From: Betaproteobacteria bacterium | GTDB taxonomy: Bacteria > Pseudomonadota > Gammaproteobacteria > Burkholderiales > Burkholderiaceae_C | DNA: 14,710 nucleotides | Assembly: GCA_947448675.1 (NCBI GenBank) | Contig: CANFOR010000046.1 | Coordinates: 1-14,710 of the forward strand | Direction: 5' to 3' | Made by a program: the position numbers and the translations under genes | The notes under the pieces: generated by a model | What the model saw: only the letters and a program-made list of their open reading frames with translations | Told to the model about the DNA's origin: nothing | Databases searched by the model: none | Shown: in pieces, positions 1-6,820 of the stretch | Position numbering within the stretch: position 1 is the stretch's first letter | How the letters are laid out: each line of letters starts with the position of its first letter

Positions 1-743
1 ACCCGCTGCCCGAGGCCATTAGCGCAGCGGTGTGCTCCTTTCCGAGCATTGAAGCGGCGGTGCGCGCCACGATTCAGACCATTCAAATGGGCGTGCCGAT
101 TGCGCGGGTGGAGCTGATCGACCACAACACTGTGCACATGGTCAACGCGCACAGCAAATTGGGCCTGCGCGAAGAGCCAATGCTGCTGATGGAGTTTCAC
201 GGCTCGCCCGCCAGCGTGAAAGAACAGGCCGAGACCGTGCAAGACATCGCCAACGAGTTTGGTGGCCAGGCTTTTGAATGGGCCAGCACGCCCGAGGCGC
301 GCACCAAGCTGTGGACGGCGCGGCACAACGCCTACTTTGCCGCCCTGCAGAGCAAGCCCGGCTGCCGCGCGATCAGCACCGACACCTGCGTGCCGATTAG
401 CCGCTTGGCCGACTGCCTGCTCGACTCCATCGCCGAGGCCGACGCATCAGGCCTGGCCTATTTTTTGGTCGGCCATGTGGGCGATGGCAACTTCCACTTT
501 GGCTATTTGATCGACCCGAGCATCCCCAAGGAGCGCGAGACCGCCGAAGCGCTTAACCATACGTTGGTTATGCGTGCTTTGGAGCTGGGCGGTACATGCA
601 CGGGTGAGCATGGCATTGGCTTGCACAAAATCGACTTCTTGGTCACCGAAGCCGGTGCCGGAGCGGTGGACATGATGCGCACCATCAAGCGTGCGCTCGA
701 CCCGAAAAACATTATGAATCCGGGGAAGATTTTTACGCTCTAG
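1..743 (+). CDS. FAD-linked D-lactate dehydrogenase / glycolate-oxidase-type oxidoreductase, C-terminal part (5' truncated)
   Basis: Only the C-terminal portion is present; the frame is open from the first complete codon at position 3, so the true start lies before the window and the GTG at 30 is internal. The visible part matches the FAD-linked oxidase C-terminal domain of the D-lactate dehydrogenase (cytochrome)/GlcD family. It carries HVGDGNFH (nt 474-497) and TGEHGIG (nt 600-620), whose His and Glu residues serve the metal and substrate site in the family, and it ends with the usual DPKNIMNPGKIF tail. Family members oxidise a 2-hydroxy acid such as D-lactate or glycolate with FAD and pass electrons to a cytochrome or the quinone pool. 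The N-terminal FAD-binding (PCMH) domain is outside the window, so the substrate cannot be settled. The gene converges on parB with only 18 bp between the stop codons. Confidence 0.9.
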   Translation, partial: PLPEAISAAVCSFPSIEAAVRATIQTIQMGVPIARVELIDHNTVHMVNAHSKLGLREEPMLLMEFHGSPASVKEQAETVQDIANEFGGQAFEWASTPEARTKLWTARHNAYFAALQSKPGCRAISTDTCVPISRLADCLLDSIAEADASGLAYFLVGHVGDGNFHFGYLIDPSIPKERETAEALNHTLVMRALELGGTCTGEHGIGLHKIDFLVTEAGAGAVDMMRTIKRALDPKNIMNPGKIFTL

Positions 744-761
744 AAGCTTGCGGTACAGGCC

Positions 762-1697
762 TTAGGTTTTGCTTGCGCGCAAGCGGTCGATCAGGCCGTT
801 GAGCTCGTCGAGCGAGCCAAATTGAATCGCCAACTCGCCCATTTCTTCAACGCGGCCATGGCGCTTAACCCGCTTTTTAACGCGCACCTCTACCTGAGCG
901 GTGAGCAGGTCCGACAACTCTTCTTCAACGCGCTTTAAATCGCGCGATTTCTCTTTTTTGGCTTTTTGCGGCTGCAAATTAAATTCGGCGGAGAGTTTTT
1001 TGGCCAGGCTCTCGGCCTCGCGCACCGAGAGTTTGCGTGCGGCAATTTGGCTGGCGGCGGTGATTTGCGTGGCCCGCTCCAAGCCGAGCAAGGCGCGGGC
1101 GTGGCCCATGTCGATGTCGCCAGCCATGAGCATGGTTTGCACCGGCTCGGCCAGGTTGAGCAGACGCAGCAGGTTGCTGGCGGCACTGCGCGAGCGGCCC
1201 ACCGCCTGCGCGGCCAGCTCGTGGGTGAGGCCAAACTCTTTGATGAGGCGTTGCAAGCCCTGGGCTTCTTCGAGCGGGTTGAGGTCTTCGCGCTGGATGT
1301 TTTCGATCAGCGCCATGGCCGCGGCCGACTCATTGGGTACGTCGCGCACCAGCACGGGCACGCTGTCCAGGCCAGCCAGCTTGGCCGCGCGAAAGCGGCG
1401 TTCGCCCGCGATGATTTCATATTTGCCACTGTTGGGCCCGTCGTTTAAGCGACGCACCAAGATCGGTTGCATGATGCCCTGGGCTTTGATGGATTCGGCC
1501 AGCTCGTAGAGAGCGCCCTCGTCCATGCGGGTGCGCGGCTGGTACTGGCCGGGCACCATGTCGGTCAGTAGCAGGCTGGCGGGCAAGCCGGGGTTGATGG
1601 TGCCCAGCGGGTCGGCCGGGTCGCCATTGTCTTTGGCGGTGGGGCCAAGCAGGGCTTCGAGGCCGCGGCCTAGGCCTTTGGGTTTTTTGGTCGCCAT
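762..1697 (-). CDS. parB: Chromosome partitioning protein ParB
   Basis: This 311-residue protein is a standard chromosomal ParB. It opens with the conserved GLGRGLEALLG box (residues 8-18), used in the family to contact ParA. The CTP-binding/ParB N-terminal domain follows, with GERRFRAAKLAG at residues 98-109 and ENIQREDLNPLEEA at 132-145. A helix-turn-helix for parS recognition lies around 157-182, and the C-terminal part is a dimerisation domain. ParB loads at parS, spreads as a CTP-dependent clamp and, with ParA, moves newly replicated origins apart. Two parS sites occur upstream in the same cluster (4043-4058 and 5148-5163). The gene starts 12 nt after the hydrolase stop, so it is probably co-transcribed with it. 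The Shine-Dalgarno is weak (GAAAG-like). Confidence 0.97.
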   Translation of the reverse strand: MATKKPKGLGRGLEALLGPTAKDNGDPADPLGTINPGLPASLLLTDMVPGQYQPRTRMDEGALYELAESIKAQGIMQPILVRRLNDGPNSGKYEIIAGERRFRAAKLAGLDSVPVLVRDVPNESAAAMALIENIQREDLNPLEEAQGLQRLIKEFGLTHELAAQAVGRSRSAASNLLRLLNLAEPVQTMLMAGDIDMGHARALLGLERATQITAASQIAARKLSVREAESLAKKLSAEFNLQPQKAKKEKSRDLKRVEEELSDLLTAQVEVRVKKRVKRHGRVEEMGELAIQFGSLDELNGLIDRLRASKT

Positions 1698-1709
1698 ATG
1701 CGGTGCTTT

Positions 1710-2261
1710 CTAGTGTGTTGGGGTCGAGGCGATGAGGCCTTGCAGCAAGGCCTGGCCTTGGGGCCAATCGCCCAGGCCCGACTCGGCGTTGATGTGGCCG
1801 TATGCGCCGTAGCCGAGGTACTGCGCACCCCAGTTTTGCGCAAAATAACGTGCGCGCTCGGTGCTGCAATAGGGGTCGTTGTCTGCATGGAGCAGCAGGC
1901 TTTGAAAGGGCAGCGTTTGCAATGCAATGGGTGACCAACTGTGCAGCGGGCCGCGCAAAGACTCTTGCTCTGCGTCACCCGGCGCCACCAAGAAGGCAGC
2001 CTTGACGCGAGCGGTATGGCGCGAATGCGCGGCCCAGGCGGCCACCTGGATGCAGCCCAGGCTGTGCGCCACCAGCACGGCGGGCACAGGGCTTTGCAGC
2101 AGCACTTCGTCGAGGCGAGCGATCCAGTCGCCGCGCAGCGGGCGCTGCCAGTCGTGCTGTTCAACGCGCTGGTAGCCATAGCTCCGCTCCCACAGGCTTT
2201 GCCAGTGGCCGGGCCCGCTGCCTTGCCAACCGGGCAGGGTCAAGATGCGCAAGCTGCTCAT
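1710..2261 (-). CDS. RBBP9/YdeN-family alpha/beta hydrolase, between parA and parB
   Basis: This is a 183-residue alpha/beta hydrolase of the RBBP9/YdeN serine hydrolase family. The N-terminus has LPGWQGSGPGHWQSLWE, typical of the family. The nucleophile elbow reads AHSLGC, with Ser67 as the likely nucleophile (AHSLG replaces the more usual GxSxG). LLHADNDPYCS supplies the acid (probably Asp129), and the catalytic His is probably His156 in AYGHINAESG. There is no signal peptide, so it is expected in the cytoplasm. The substrate is unknown; family members are small esterases or amidases. It lies between parA (80 bp upstream) and parB (12 bp downstream) on the same strand, so it is likely in the same transcript. 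I infer no role in segregation from sequence alone. The start follows only a weak GAG ribosome site. Confidence 0.9.
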   Translation of the reverse strand: MSSLRILTLPGWQGSGPGHWQSLWERSYGYQRVEQHDWQRPLRGDWIARLDEVLLQSPVPAVLVAHSLGCIQVAAWAAHSRHTARVKAAFLVAPGDAEQESLRGPLHSWSPIALQTLPFQSLLLHADNDPYCSTERARYFAQNWGAQYLGYGAYGHINAESGLGDWPQGQALLQGLIASTPTH

Positions 2262-2278
2262 GGCTGCACACTCGGCGT

Positions 2279-2336
2279 GCTATTTTTTTTATAGCTGTCT
2301 ACGCATATTCCATGAGCTTTGCAGGCGTTTTTCATG
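2279..2336 (+). repeat. Dispersed intergenic repeat, copy 1 (parA-hydrolase gap)
   Basis: This copy fills most of the 80-bp gap between parA and the hydrolase. It begins with an AT-rich inverted repeat, GCTAT / seven T / ATAGC (2279-2295), followed by CTACGCATATTCCATGAGC and a TTTGCAGGCGTTTTTCATG segment. Copies 2 (7610-7667) and 3 (8783-8848) show the same order of blocks. By eye the three align over about 55-60 nt with at most one or two gaps near the 3' end. I recall similar short elements as common in Comamonadaceae intergenic DNA. Strand is given as the orientation that matches the other copies; here it is antisense to the par transcript. Confidence 0.65.
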
Positions 2337-2341
2337 TTTTT

Positions 2342-3124
2342 CTACATGCTGCGCACACGCGCCACCATTTCTTGCGCAAACTCCACAAAGGCCAGGCTGC
2401 CTTTGGCCGAAGGGTCGAACACCACGCCGGGCAAGCCGTAGCTAGGGGCCTCGGCCAAGCGCACATTGCGCGGAATGACGGTGTTGAATACTTTGTCGGC
2501 GAAGTGGGCTTTGAGTTGGTCGCTCACCTGCTGTTGCAGGGTGATGCGCGGGTCGAACATGACGCGCAACAGGCCAATGATCTGCAGGTCTTTGTTGAGG
2601 TTGGCGTGCACTTGTTTGATGGTGTTGACCAAGTCGGTCAGGCCTTCGAGCGCAAAGTACTCGCATTGCATGGGCACCACCACGCCGTGGGCGCTGCACA
2701 GACCGTTGAGCGTGAGCAAGCTGAGCGAGGGTGGGCAGTCGATCAAGACAACGTCGTACTCGGCCTTGACCGTGGCCAATGCGGCCTTGAGGCGCTGGTC
2801 GCGGCGCTCCAGGCCCACCAATTCGACCTCGGCGCCAGACAGCTCACGGCTGGCACCCAGCACGTCGTAGGCACAGCCCGACTCGGCCAAACGCTCGGCG
2901 CGCACCCGCGCTTCGCTGATGCTGGCGGACTCTAGCAAGACGTCGTACACGCTCAGTGCCAGGGTGCGTTTGTCGATGCCCGAGCCCATGGTGGCGTTGC
3001 CCTGGGGGTCGAGGTCGACCATCAGCACGCGCTGCCCGACTTTGGCCAAGCCTGCGGCCAGGTTGACGGTAGTGGTGGTCTTGCCCACACCACCTTTTTG
3101 ATTTGCAACGCAAAATATTTTCAT
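2342..3124 (-). CDS. parA: Chromosome partitioning ATPase ParA (Soj type)
   Basis: This 260-residue protein is a complete ParA/Soj-type ATPase. The deviant Walker A motif KGGVGKTTTT is at residues 10-19, with signature Lys10 and catalytic Lys15. DLDPQGNAT (from residue 37) is the Walker A' region and VVLIDCPPS the Walker B. It has no N-terminal DNA-binding extension, as expected for a chromosomal rather than a P1/F-plasmid type ParA. ParA binds DNA non-specifically as an ATP dimer and is released by ParB, which drives origin movement. The start ATG lies 15 nt after the lysE-type gene's stop, behind a GAAAGCGGG sequence. The last codon before TAG is Met. The downstream gene is the hydrolase, with parB third, so parA and parB are not adjacent here. 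Confidence 0.97.
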   Translation of the reverse strand: MKIFCVANQKGGVGKTTTTVNLAAGLAKVGQRVLMVDLDPQGNATMGSGIDKRTLALSVYDVLLESASISEARVRAERLAESGCAYDVLGASRELSGAEVELVGLERRDQRLKAALATVKAEYDVVLIDCPPSLSLLTLNGLCSAHGVVVPMQCEYFALEGLTDLVNTIKQVHANLNKDLQIIGLLRVMFDPRITLQQQVSDQLKAHFADKVFNTVIPRNVRLAEAPSYGLPGVVFDPSAKGSLAFVEFAQEMVARVRSM

Positions 3125-3139
3125 GCCCGCTTTCGGTGA

Positions 3140-3757
3140 TTATTTGCCCAAGACCAGCTTGACGCCAAAGCCAATTAAAAAGATGCCCGCCAAACGGCCC
3201 AAAGCCTGCGACACCCGAGGGCTGGCACGCAAGCGCTCTGCAAAAAAGTAGGTTAGCAAGGCCACGCACAAACCGTAGGCAAAGGTGAGGCTGGCGATGG
3301 TCAGGGCCATAACGCCAAAAGTAGCCGCTCCTTGGTGCAGCGCAGGGTCGATAAACAACGGGAAAAAGGCCATGTAAAACACGATGGCCTTGGGGTTGAG
3401 AAGGGTGATCAAAAACGCCTGCTGCAAATAGTGGCGCGGGCGAATATGCAGTATCGGTGCACTGCCCGGCTTGGCCAACAACATGCGCGTGCCCAACCAC
3501 ACCAAATACGCGGCACCCAGCCACTGCAGCGCATGAAAGGCCGCCGGGTAGGCCAGCAGTAATGCGGCAACACCGGCAACCGCTAGCCACATCAGCACCT
3601 GGTCGCCGAGAATCACGCCCAAGGTGGCCGCCAAGCCACCAGCAACACCGCCCTTACCGGTGGAGCTGATCAAGGCCAAATTACCCGGCCCGGGGAGCAG
3701 CAAAAACAAAACAATAGCGGCCACAAAAGCGCCGTAATCGGCAATGCCAAACCACAT
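3140..3757 (-). CDS. LysE/RhtB-family amino-acid exporter
   Basis: This is a 205-residue LysE/RhtB-type inner-membrane exporter, close to the family's usual length. The family signature PGPGN is at residues 22-26, and LLNPKAIVFYMAFFPLFID begins at residue 119. About six hydrophobic segments can be seen. Members export amino acids such as lysine, homoserine, threonine or leucine; the substrate cannot be told from the sequence. I chose the ATG at 3757 rather than an upstream one at 3874 because the protein then starts at MWFGIADYGAFVAAIV, as family members do, and a good ribosome site (AAGGGG) precedes it by 7 nt. The stop of the small upstream gene is 1 nt before this ATG and the parA start is 15 nt after this stop, so the gene sits in the mnmG-parB transcript. 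Confidence 0.92.
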   Translation of the reverse strand: MWFGIADYGAFVAAIVLFLLLPGPGNLALISSTGKGGVAGGLAATLGVILGDQVLMWLAVAGVAALLLAYPAAFHALQWLGAAYLVWLGTRMLLAKPGSAPILHIRPRHYLQQAFLITLLNPKAIVFYMAFFPLFIDPALHQGAATFGVMALTIASLTFAYGLCVALLTYFFAERLRASPRVSQALGRLAGIFLIGFGVKLVLGK

Positions 3758-3758
3758 G

Positions 3759-3956
3759 CTAGGACCCCTTGTGAACAGTAGCGGCCAACTTCCAGACTTC
3801 GGCGGCACAGGACTGGGCAAGCCGTTCGGCAAAGCAGTCGATCGGCTTGCCCCGCACACAAGGCGCACCAACACCCGCGTCGAGCAGCTTGAAAACGCAG
3901 GCGACTAGACGCTCGCCGCGAAAGTAGGTGTTGAACAGAGGGAGCAGATTTTGCAT
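3759..3956 (-). CDS. Small hypothetical protein, 65 aa
   Basis: I do not recognise this 65-residue reading frame. It fills the gap between rsmG (stop 28 nt upstream) and the LysE-type gene, on the same strand, and its TAG ends one base before the exporter ATG. That spacing, plus a ribosome site for the exporter inside its last codons, fits translational coupling. Residues 1-15 are MQNLLPLFNTYFRGE. The protein has four Cys residues, one Trp and basic and acidic residues throughout, with no transmembrane segment or signal peptide. Its codons mostly end in G or C, as in the neighbours, although less strongly. Its own ribosome site is poor. Overlapping alternative frames here are less consistent with the gene spacing. 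It could also be non-coding leader for the exporter. Confidence 0.5.
   Translation of the reverse strand: MQNLLPLFNTYFRGERLVACVFKLLDAGVGAPCVRGKPIDCFAERLAQSCAAEVWKLAATVHKGS
3765..3770 (-). promoter_or_regulatory. Ribosome binding site of the LysE-type exporter
   Basis: AAGGGG (minus strand), 7 nt before the ATG at 3757. It decides the start of the exporter over the upstream in-frame ATG at 3874. Confidence 0.75.
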
Positions 3957-3984
3957 GGGCTTGGTGCTTGCGTAGACAGCGAGT

Positions 3985-4623
3985 TTACCCGCGACGCAAC
4001 CACAACAAGCAACGCTCTGCGCTCAGCATAGGCACCTGCAACTGTTCCACGTGAAACACTGTGATGTTTGGCGGCAAAACGGCCAGCTCTTCTACCGGAT
4101 GTTTGCCCTTCATGGCCAACCAAACACCCTCTTGCACCAAGGCAGCTGCCGACCATTGCACCAAGTCAGCCAACGCTGCAAAGGCGCGCGCCACAACCAC
4201 ATCGTAGGGGCCCGCAAGCTGCTCAACCCTGTTGTGCAAACCGCGCAAGTTGGGCAACTGGAGCGTTACCGCCACCTGCTGGACAAAGGCCGCCTTTTTG
4301 GCAACGGTGTCAACGCAGTCCACCCTCAAGCCGGGGCAACAAATGGCCACCACCACCCCCGGCAAGCCGCCGCCGGAGCCAACGTCCAAAATGCGCAAGG
4401 CCCGACCAGCGACATGGCGCTGCAAAGGCCCGATGACAGCCAAGCTGTCGAGCAAATGGTGGCTCAGCATGCTGGCCGCATCGCGTACTGCGGTGAGGTT
4501 ATAGACCTTGTTCCATTTTTGCAGCAAGTCTAAATAGTCGAGCAACTGGGCAATCTGCACGTCGCCGAGTTGCAGGGCCAATTTGGCCAAGCCTTGGCGC
4601 AGCTCCGCCTCCAAAACCCGCAT
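3985..4623 (-). CDS. rsmG: 16S rRNA (guanine527-N7)-methyltransferase RsmG (GidB)
   Basis: This 212-residue protein is RsmG, which methylates N7 of G527 in 16S rRNA using S-adenosylmethionine. The N-terminus shows LLDYLDLLQKWNKVYNLTAVRD (residues 27-48), a family hallmark. The SAM-binding motif I, ILDVGSGGGLPGVVVAI, lies at about 78-94. The ATG overlaps the mnmG TGA by one base (TGATG), so the two genes are translationally coupled, the classical gidA-gidB arrangement. The C-terminal coding region contains a parS site (4043-4058), read here as the peptide VFHVEQ. Loss of RsmG gives low-level streptomycin resistance in other bacteria (family knowledge). Confidence 0.96.
   Translation of the reverse strand: MRVLEAELRQGLAKLALQLGDVQIAQLLDYLDLLQKWNKVYNLTAVRDAASMLSHHLLDSLAVIGPLQRHVAGRALRILDVGSGGGLPGVVVAICCPGLRVDCVDTVAKKAAFVQQVAVTLQLPNLRGLHNRVEQLAGPYDVVVARAFAALADLVQWSAAALVQEGVWLAMKGKHPVEELAVLPPNITVFHVEQLQVPMLSAERCLLWLRRG
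4043..4058. promoter_or_regulatory. parS site in rsmG (ParB-binding)
   Basis: TGTTCCACGTGAAACA. This fits the bacterial parS consensus TGTTNCACGTGAAACA exactly and differs from the perfect palindrome at one base (C instead of T at position 5). It is inside the 3' part of rsmG, where it encodes FHVE. ParB from this cluster is the expected ligand. Confidence 0.9.
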
Positions 4624-6629
4624 CAGGCCACTGCCTCGTGGCCGTCGGCTGATGCATCCGATGGCAAAAACCCTTTGGACTTGCTCTTTTTCAAATGCAC
4701 CAAAAGCAAAGATATGGCCGCTGGCGTAACGCCCGAAATGCGCGAGGCTTGGCCTAAGGTTTCGGGGCGGTGTTTGGTCAACTTGTGGCGCACCTCGAAA
4801 GACAGCGCCGCCACTTGCATATAGTCCATACTGCCGGGCAGCTTGAGGCTTTCGTAATGCGCACTGCGCTCTATCTCGCCTTTTTGGCGCTCGATATAGC
4901 CCGAATATTTGGCTGCAATTTCTAGTTGTTCAACAACCGCCTCATGCAAGCCCCCCAGTGATTGGGCCGAAACATCAGCACTGGCGTACTTGCCACCATC
5001 GAGCGACATCAAGCACGCGTAGCCCACATCGGGGCGGCGCAGCAGGTCTGCCAGGCTGTACTCGTGTTCGATACTTTTGCCCAGCACGCGCTCAGCCTCG
5101 ACTGCAGGCAGGCTCTGTGGGTTGACCCAGGTGGCTTTGAGTCGTTCTGTTTCACGTGAAACAGCGTCGCGTTTGCGGCTGAACGCGTCCCACTGCGCGT
5201 CACCCACTAGGCCCAGTTGGCGCCCCACTTCGGTCAGACGCATGTCGGCATTGTCTTCGCGCAATTGCAAGCGAAACTCGGCCCGGCTGGTGAACATGCG
5301 GTAAGGCTCGGTCACGCCTTTGGTGATGAGGTCGTCTACCAGCACGCCCAAGTACGCTTGGTCGCGCCCCGGCAGCCAGGCACCACCGAAGCTATTGGCC
5401 AAGCCAGTCATTTCGCGCACTTGCAAGGCTGCATTGATGCCCGCAAACAAGCCCTGTGCTGCCGCCTCTTCGTAGCCGGTGGTGCCATTGATTTGCCCAG
5501 CAAAAAACAAGCCGCCGATCTGCTTGGTTTCAAAGCTGCTTTTGAGCGAGCGCGGGTCAAAGTAGTCGTATTCAATGGCATAGCCGGGGCGCAAAATGTG
5601 TGCATTTTCCAGGCCAGCCATGCTGTGCACCAGGTCGTACTGCACGTCAAAAGGCAGGCTGGTGCTGATGCCATTGGGGTAGTACTCGTTGGTGGTCAAG
5701 CCCTCGGGCTCTAGAAAAATTTGGTGGCTCTCTTTGTCAGCAAAACGATTCACCTTGTCTTCTACGCTGGGGCAGTAGCGTGGGCCCACGCCTTCGATCT
5801 TGCCGGTGAACATGGGGCTGCGGTCAAAGCCCGCGCGAATGATCTCGTGCGTGCGCGCATTGGTATGGGTGATCCAGCAGGGCATTTGCGCGGGGTGCAT
5901 GCTGGCCTGGCCCATGAAGCTAAACACCGGCATAGGCGTGCTGCTACCGTCTGGCCCCGGCATGCCATCACCCGCTTGCTCCTGGCATCGAGAGAAATCA
6001 ATCGTGCGCCCATCCAAGCGCGGGGGCGTACCCGTTTTGAGCCGCCCCTGTGGCAGCTTCAACTCTTTCAGCCGTGCCGAGAGCGACACCGCCGGGGGAT
6101 CGCCAGCCCTGCCCGCTGCATAGTTGTTCAAGCCCACATGGATCTTGCCGTCCAAGAAGGTGCCTGCCGTGAGCACCACGGTGCGCGCACGAAAGCGGAT
6201 GCCCACCTGGGTCACCGCGCCCACCACACGTTCGCCCTCCACCACCAGGTCGTCTACCGCTTGCTGAAACAAGGTCAGGTTGGGCTGGTTTTCAATGCGG
6301 CGGCGAATCGCTGCCTTGTACAAAATGCGGTCAGCCTGGGCCCGCGTGGCGCGCACTGCCGGGCCTTTGGAGCCGTTCAAAATGCGAAACTGGATGCCGC
6401 CTTCGTCCGTGGCAATGGCCATGGCCCCACCCATGGCGTCTAGCTCTTTGACCAAGTGCCCCTTGCCTATGCCGCCAATGCTAGGGTTGCAGCTCATCTG
6501 ACCCAGGGTCTCGATGTTGTGGGTCAGCAGCAGGGTTTGCGCGCCCATGCGGGCAGCGGCCAAGGCCGCCTCGGTACCGGCGTGGCCGCCACCGACCACG
6601 ATCACGTCAAATTCTTTGGGGTATTGCAT
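4623..6629 (-). CDS. mnmG: tRNA uridine-5-carboxymethylaminomethyl modification enzyme MnmG (GidA)
   Basis: This 668-residue protein is MnmG, the FAD enzyme that works with MnmE to add the carboxymethylaminomethyl group to wobble U34 of certain tRNAs. The dinucleotide-binding motif VVGGGHAGTE is at residues 11-20. SCNPSIGGIGKGHLVKE follows, with Cys47 at the position of the catalytic Cys47 of E. coli. GPRYCPSVEDK carries the second conserved cysteine (Cys286 here). The C-terminal helical domain that contacts MnmE ends in RPETLGQASRISGVTPAAISLLLVH. I chose the ATG at 6629 because MQYPKEFDVIVVGGGHAG matches the family N-terminus; the in-frame extension up to 6773 is unlike the family. The ribosome site is weak. 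A perfect parS lies in the coding region, read as VSRET. The gene starts the mnmG-to-parB cluster. Confidence 0.97.
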   Translation of the reverse strand: MQYPKEFDVIVVGGGHAGTEAALAAARMGAQTLLLTHNIETLGQMSCNPSIGGIGKGHLVKELDAMGGAMAIATDEGGIQFRILNGSKGPAVRATRAQADRILYKAAIRRRIENQPNLTLFQQAVDDLVVEGERVVGAVTQVGIRFRARTVVLTAGTFLDGKIHVGLNNYAAGRAGDPPAVSLSARLKELKLPQGRLKTGTPPRLDGRTIDFSRCQEQAGDGMPGPDGSSTPMPVFSFMGQASMHPAQMPCWITHTNARTHEIIRAGFDRSPMFTGKIEGVGPRYCPSVEDKVNRFADKESHQIFLEPEGLTTNEYYPNGISTSLPFDVQYDLVHSMAGLENAHILRPGYAIEYDYFDPRSLKSSFETKQIGGLFFAGQINGTTGYEEAAAQGLFAGINAALQVREMTGLANSFGGAWLPGRDQAYLGVLVDDLITKGVTEPYRMFTSRAEFRLQLREDNADMRLTEVGRQLGLVGDAQWDAFSRKRDAVSRETERLKATWVNPQSLPAVEAERVLGKSIEHEYSLADLLRRPDVGYACLMSLDGGKYASADVSAQSLGGLHEAVVEQLEIAAKYSGYIERQKGEIERSAHYESLKLPGSMDYMQVAALSFEVRHKLTKHRPETLGQASRISGVTPAAISLLLVHLKKSKSKGFLPSDASADGHEAVA
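5148..5163. promoter_or_regulatory. parS site in mnmG (perfect palindrome)
   Basis: TGTTTCACGTGAAACA, the perfect 16-bp parS palindrome. It lies inside mnmG, where the minus strand reads it as VSRET (about residues 489-493). It is 1.1 kb from the second site in rsmG and about 3.5 kb from parB. Confidence 0.95.
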
Positions 6630-6820
6630 TAGGCGAGTACCAGTTGGGTTTTCAGACCGGACGCTTGCGCAGCCGCAGCCTGTTGGGAGTCGGCCGTATG
6701 CGGGCAATTTTACCAAGCGCGGTATGGTGCATGCCTTTCTCCCGTGTACTGCTTGCGACATGCCCATACGCACAGCTTGGGTTAAGCTGGCACACCTTGG
6801 TTATTCAATGGAGACCTGCC
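6630..6820. other. Divergent intergenic region between mnmG and the class II aldolase gene
   Basis: This 191-bp region should hold promoters for the mnmG cluster (leftward) and for the aldolase gene (rightward). I see no convincing -35/-10 pair for either. A perfect inverted repeat, CAGCTT-GGGTT-AAGCTG, lies at 6773-6789, 31 nt before the aldolase ATG, and could be an operator. No RNA gene or terminator is evident. Confidence 0.4.
6810..6813 (+). promoter_or_regulatory. Ribosome binding site of the class II aldolase gene
   Basis: GGAG, 7 nt before the ATG at 6821. It supports this start over an upstream in-frame ATG at 6644. Confidence 0.65.

Noticed and set aside
744..761. Terminator between the convergent oxidase and parB genes
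   Set aside because: The gap is only 18 bp and shows no stem or T-tract.
901..1509. 202-codon open frame antisense to parB
   Set aside because: parB is complete and unmistakable on the other strand; the antisense product is low-complexity in Ser, Arg and Ala.
2314..2356. Possible terminator after parA (CATGT-AGAAAA-ACATG on the minus strand)
   Set aside because: The stem is only 5 bp, overlaps the stop codon and is followed by A residues rather than a U-tract.
6630..6773. N-terminal extension of mnmG to an ATG at 6773
   Set aside because: The added 48 residues are unlike MnmG, and the family N-terminus begins at the ATG at 6629.
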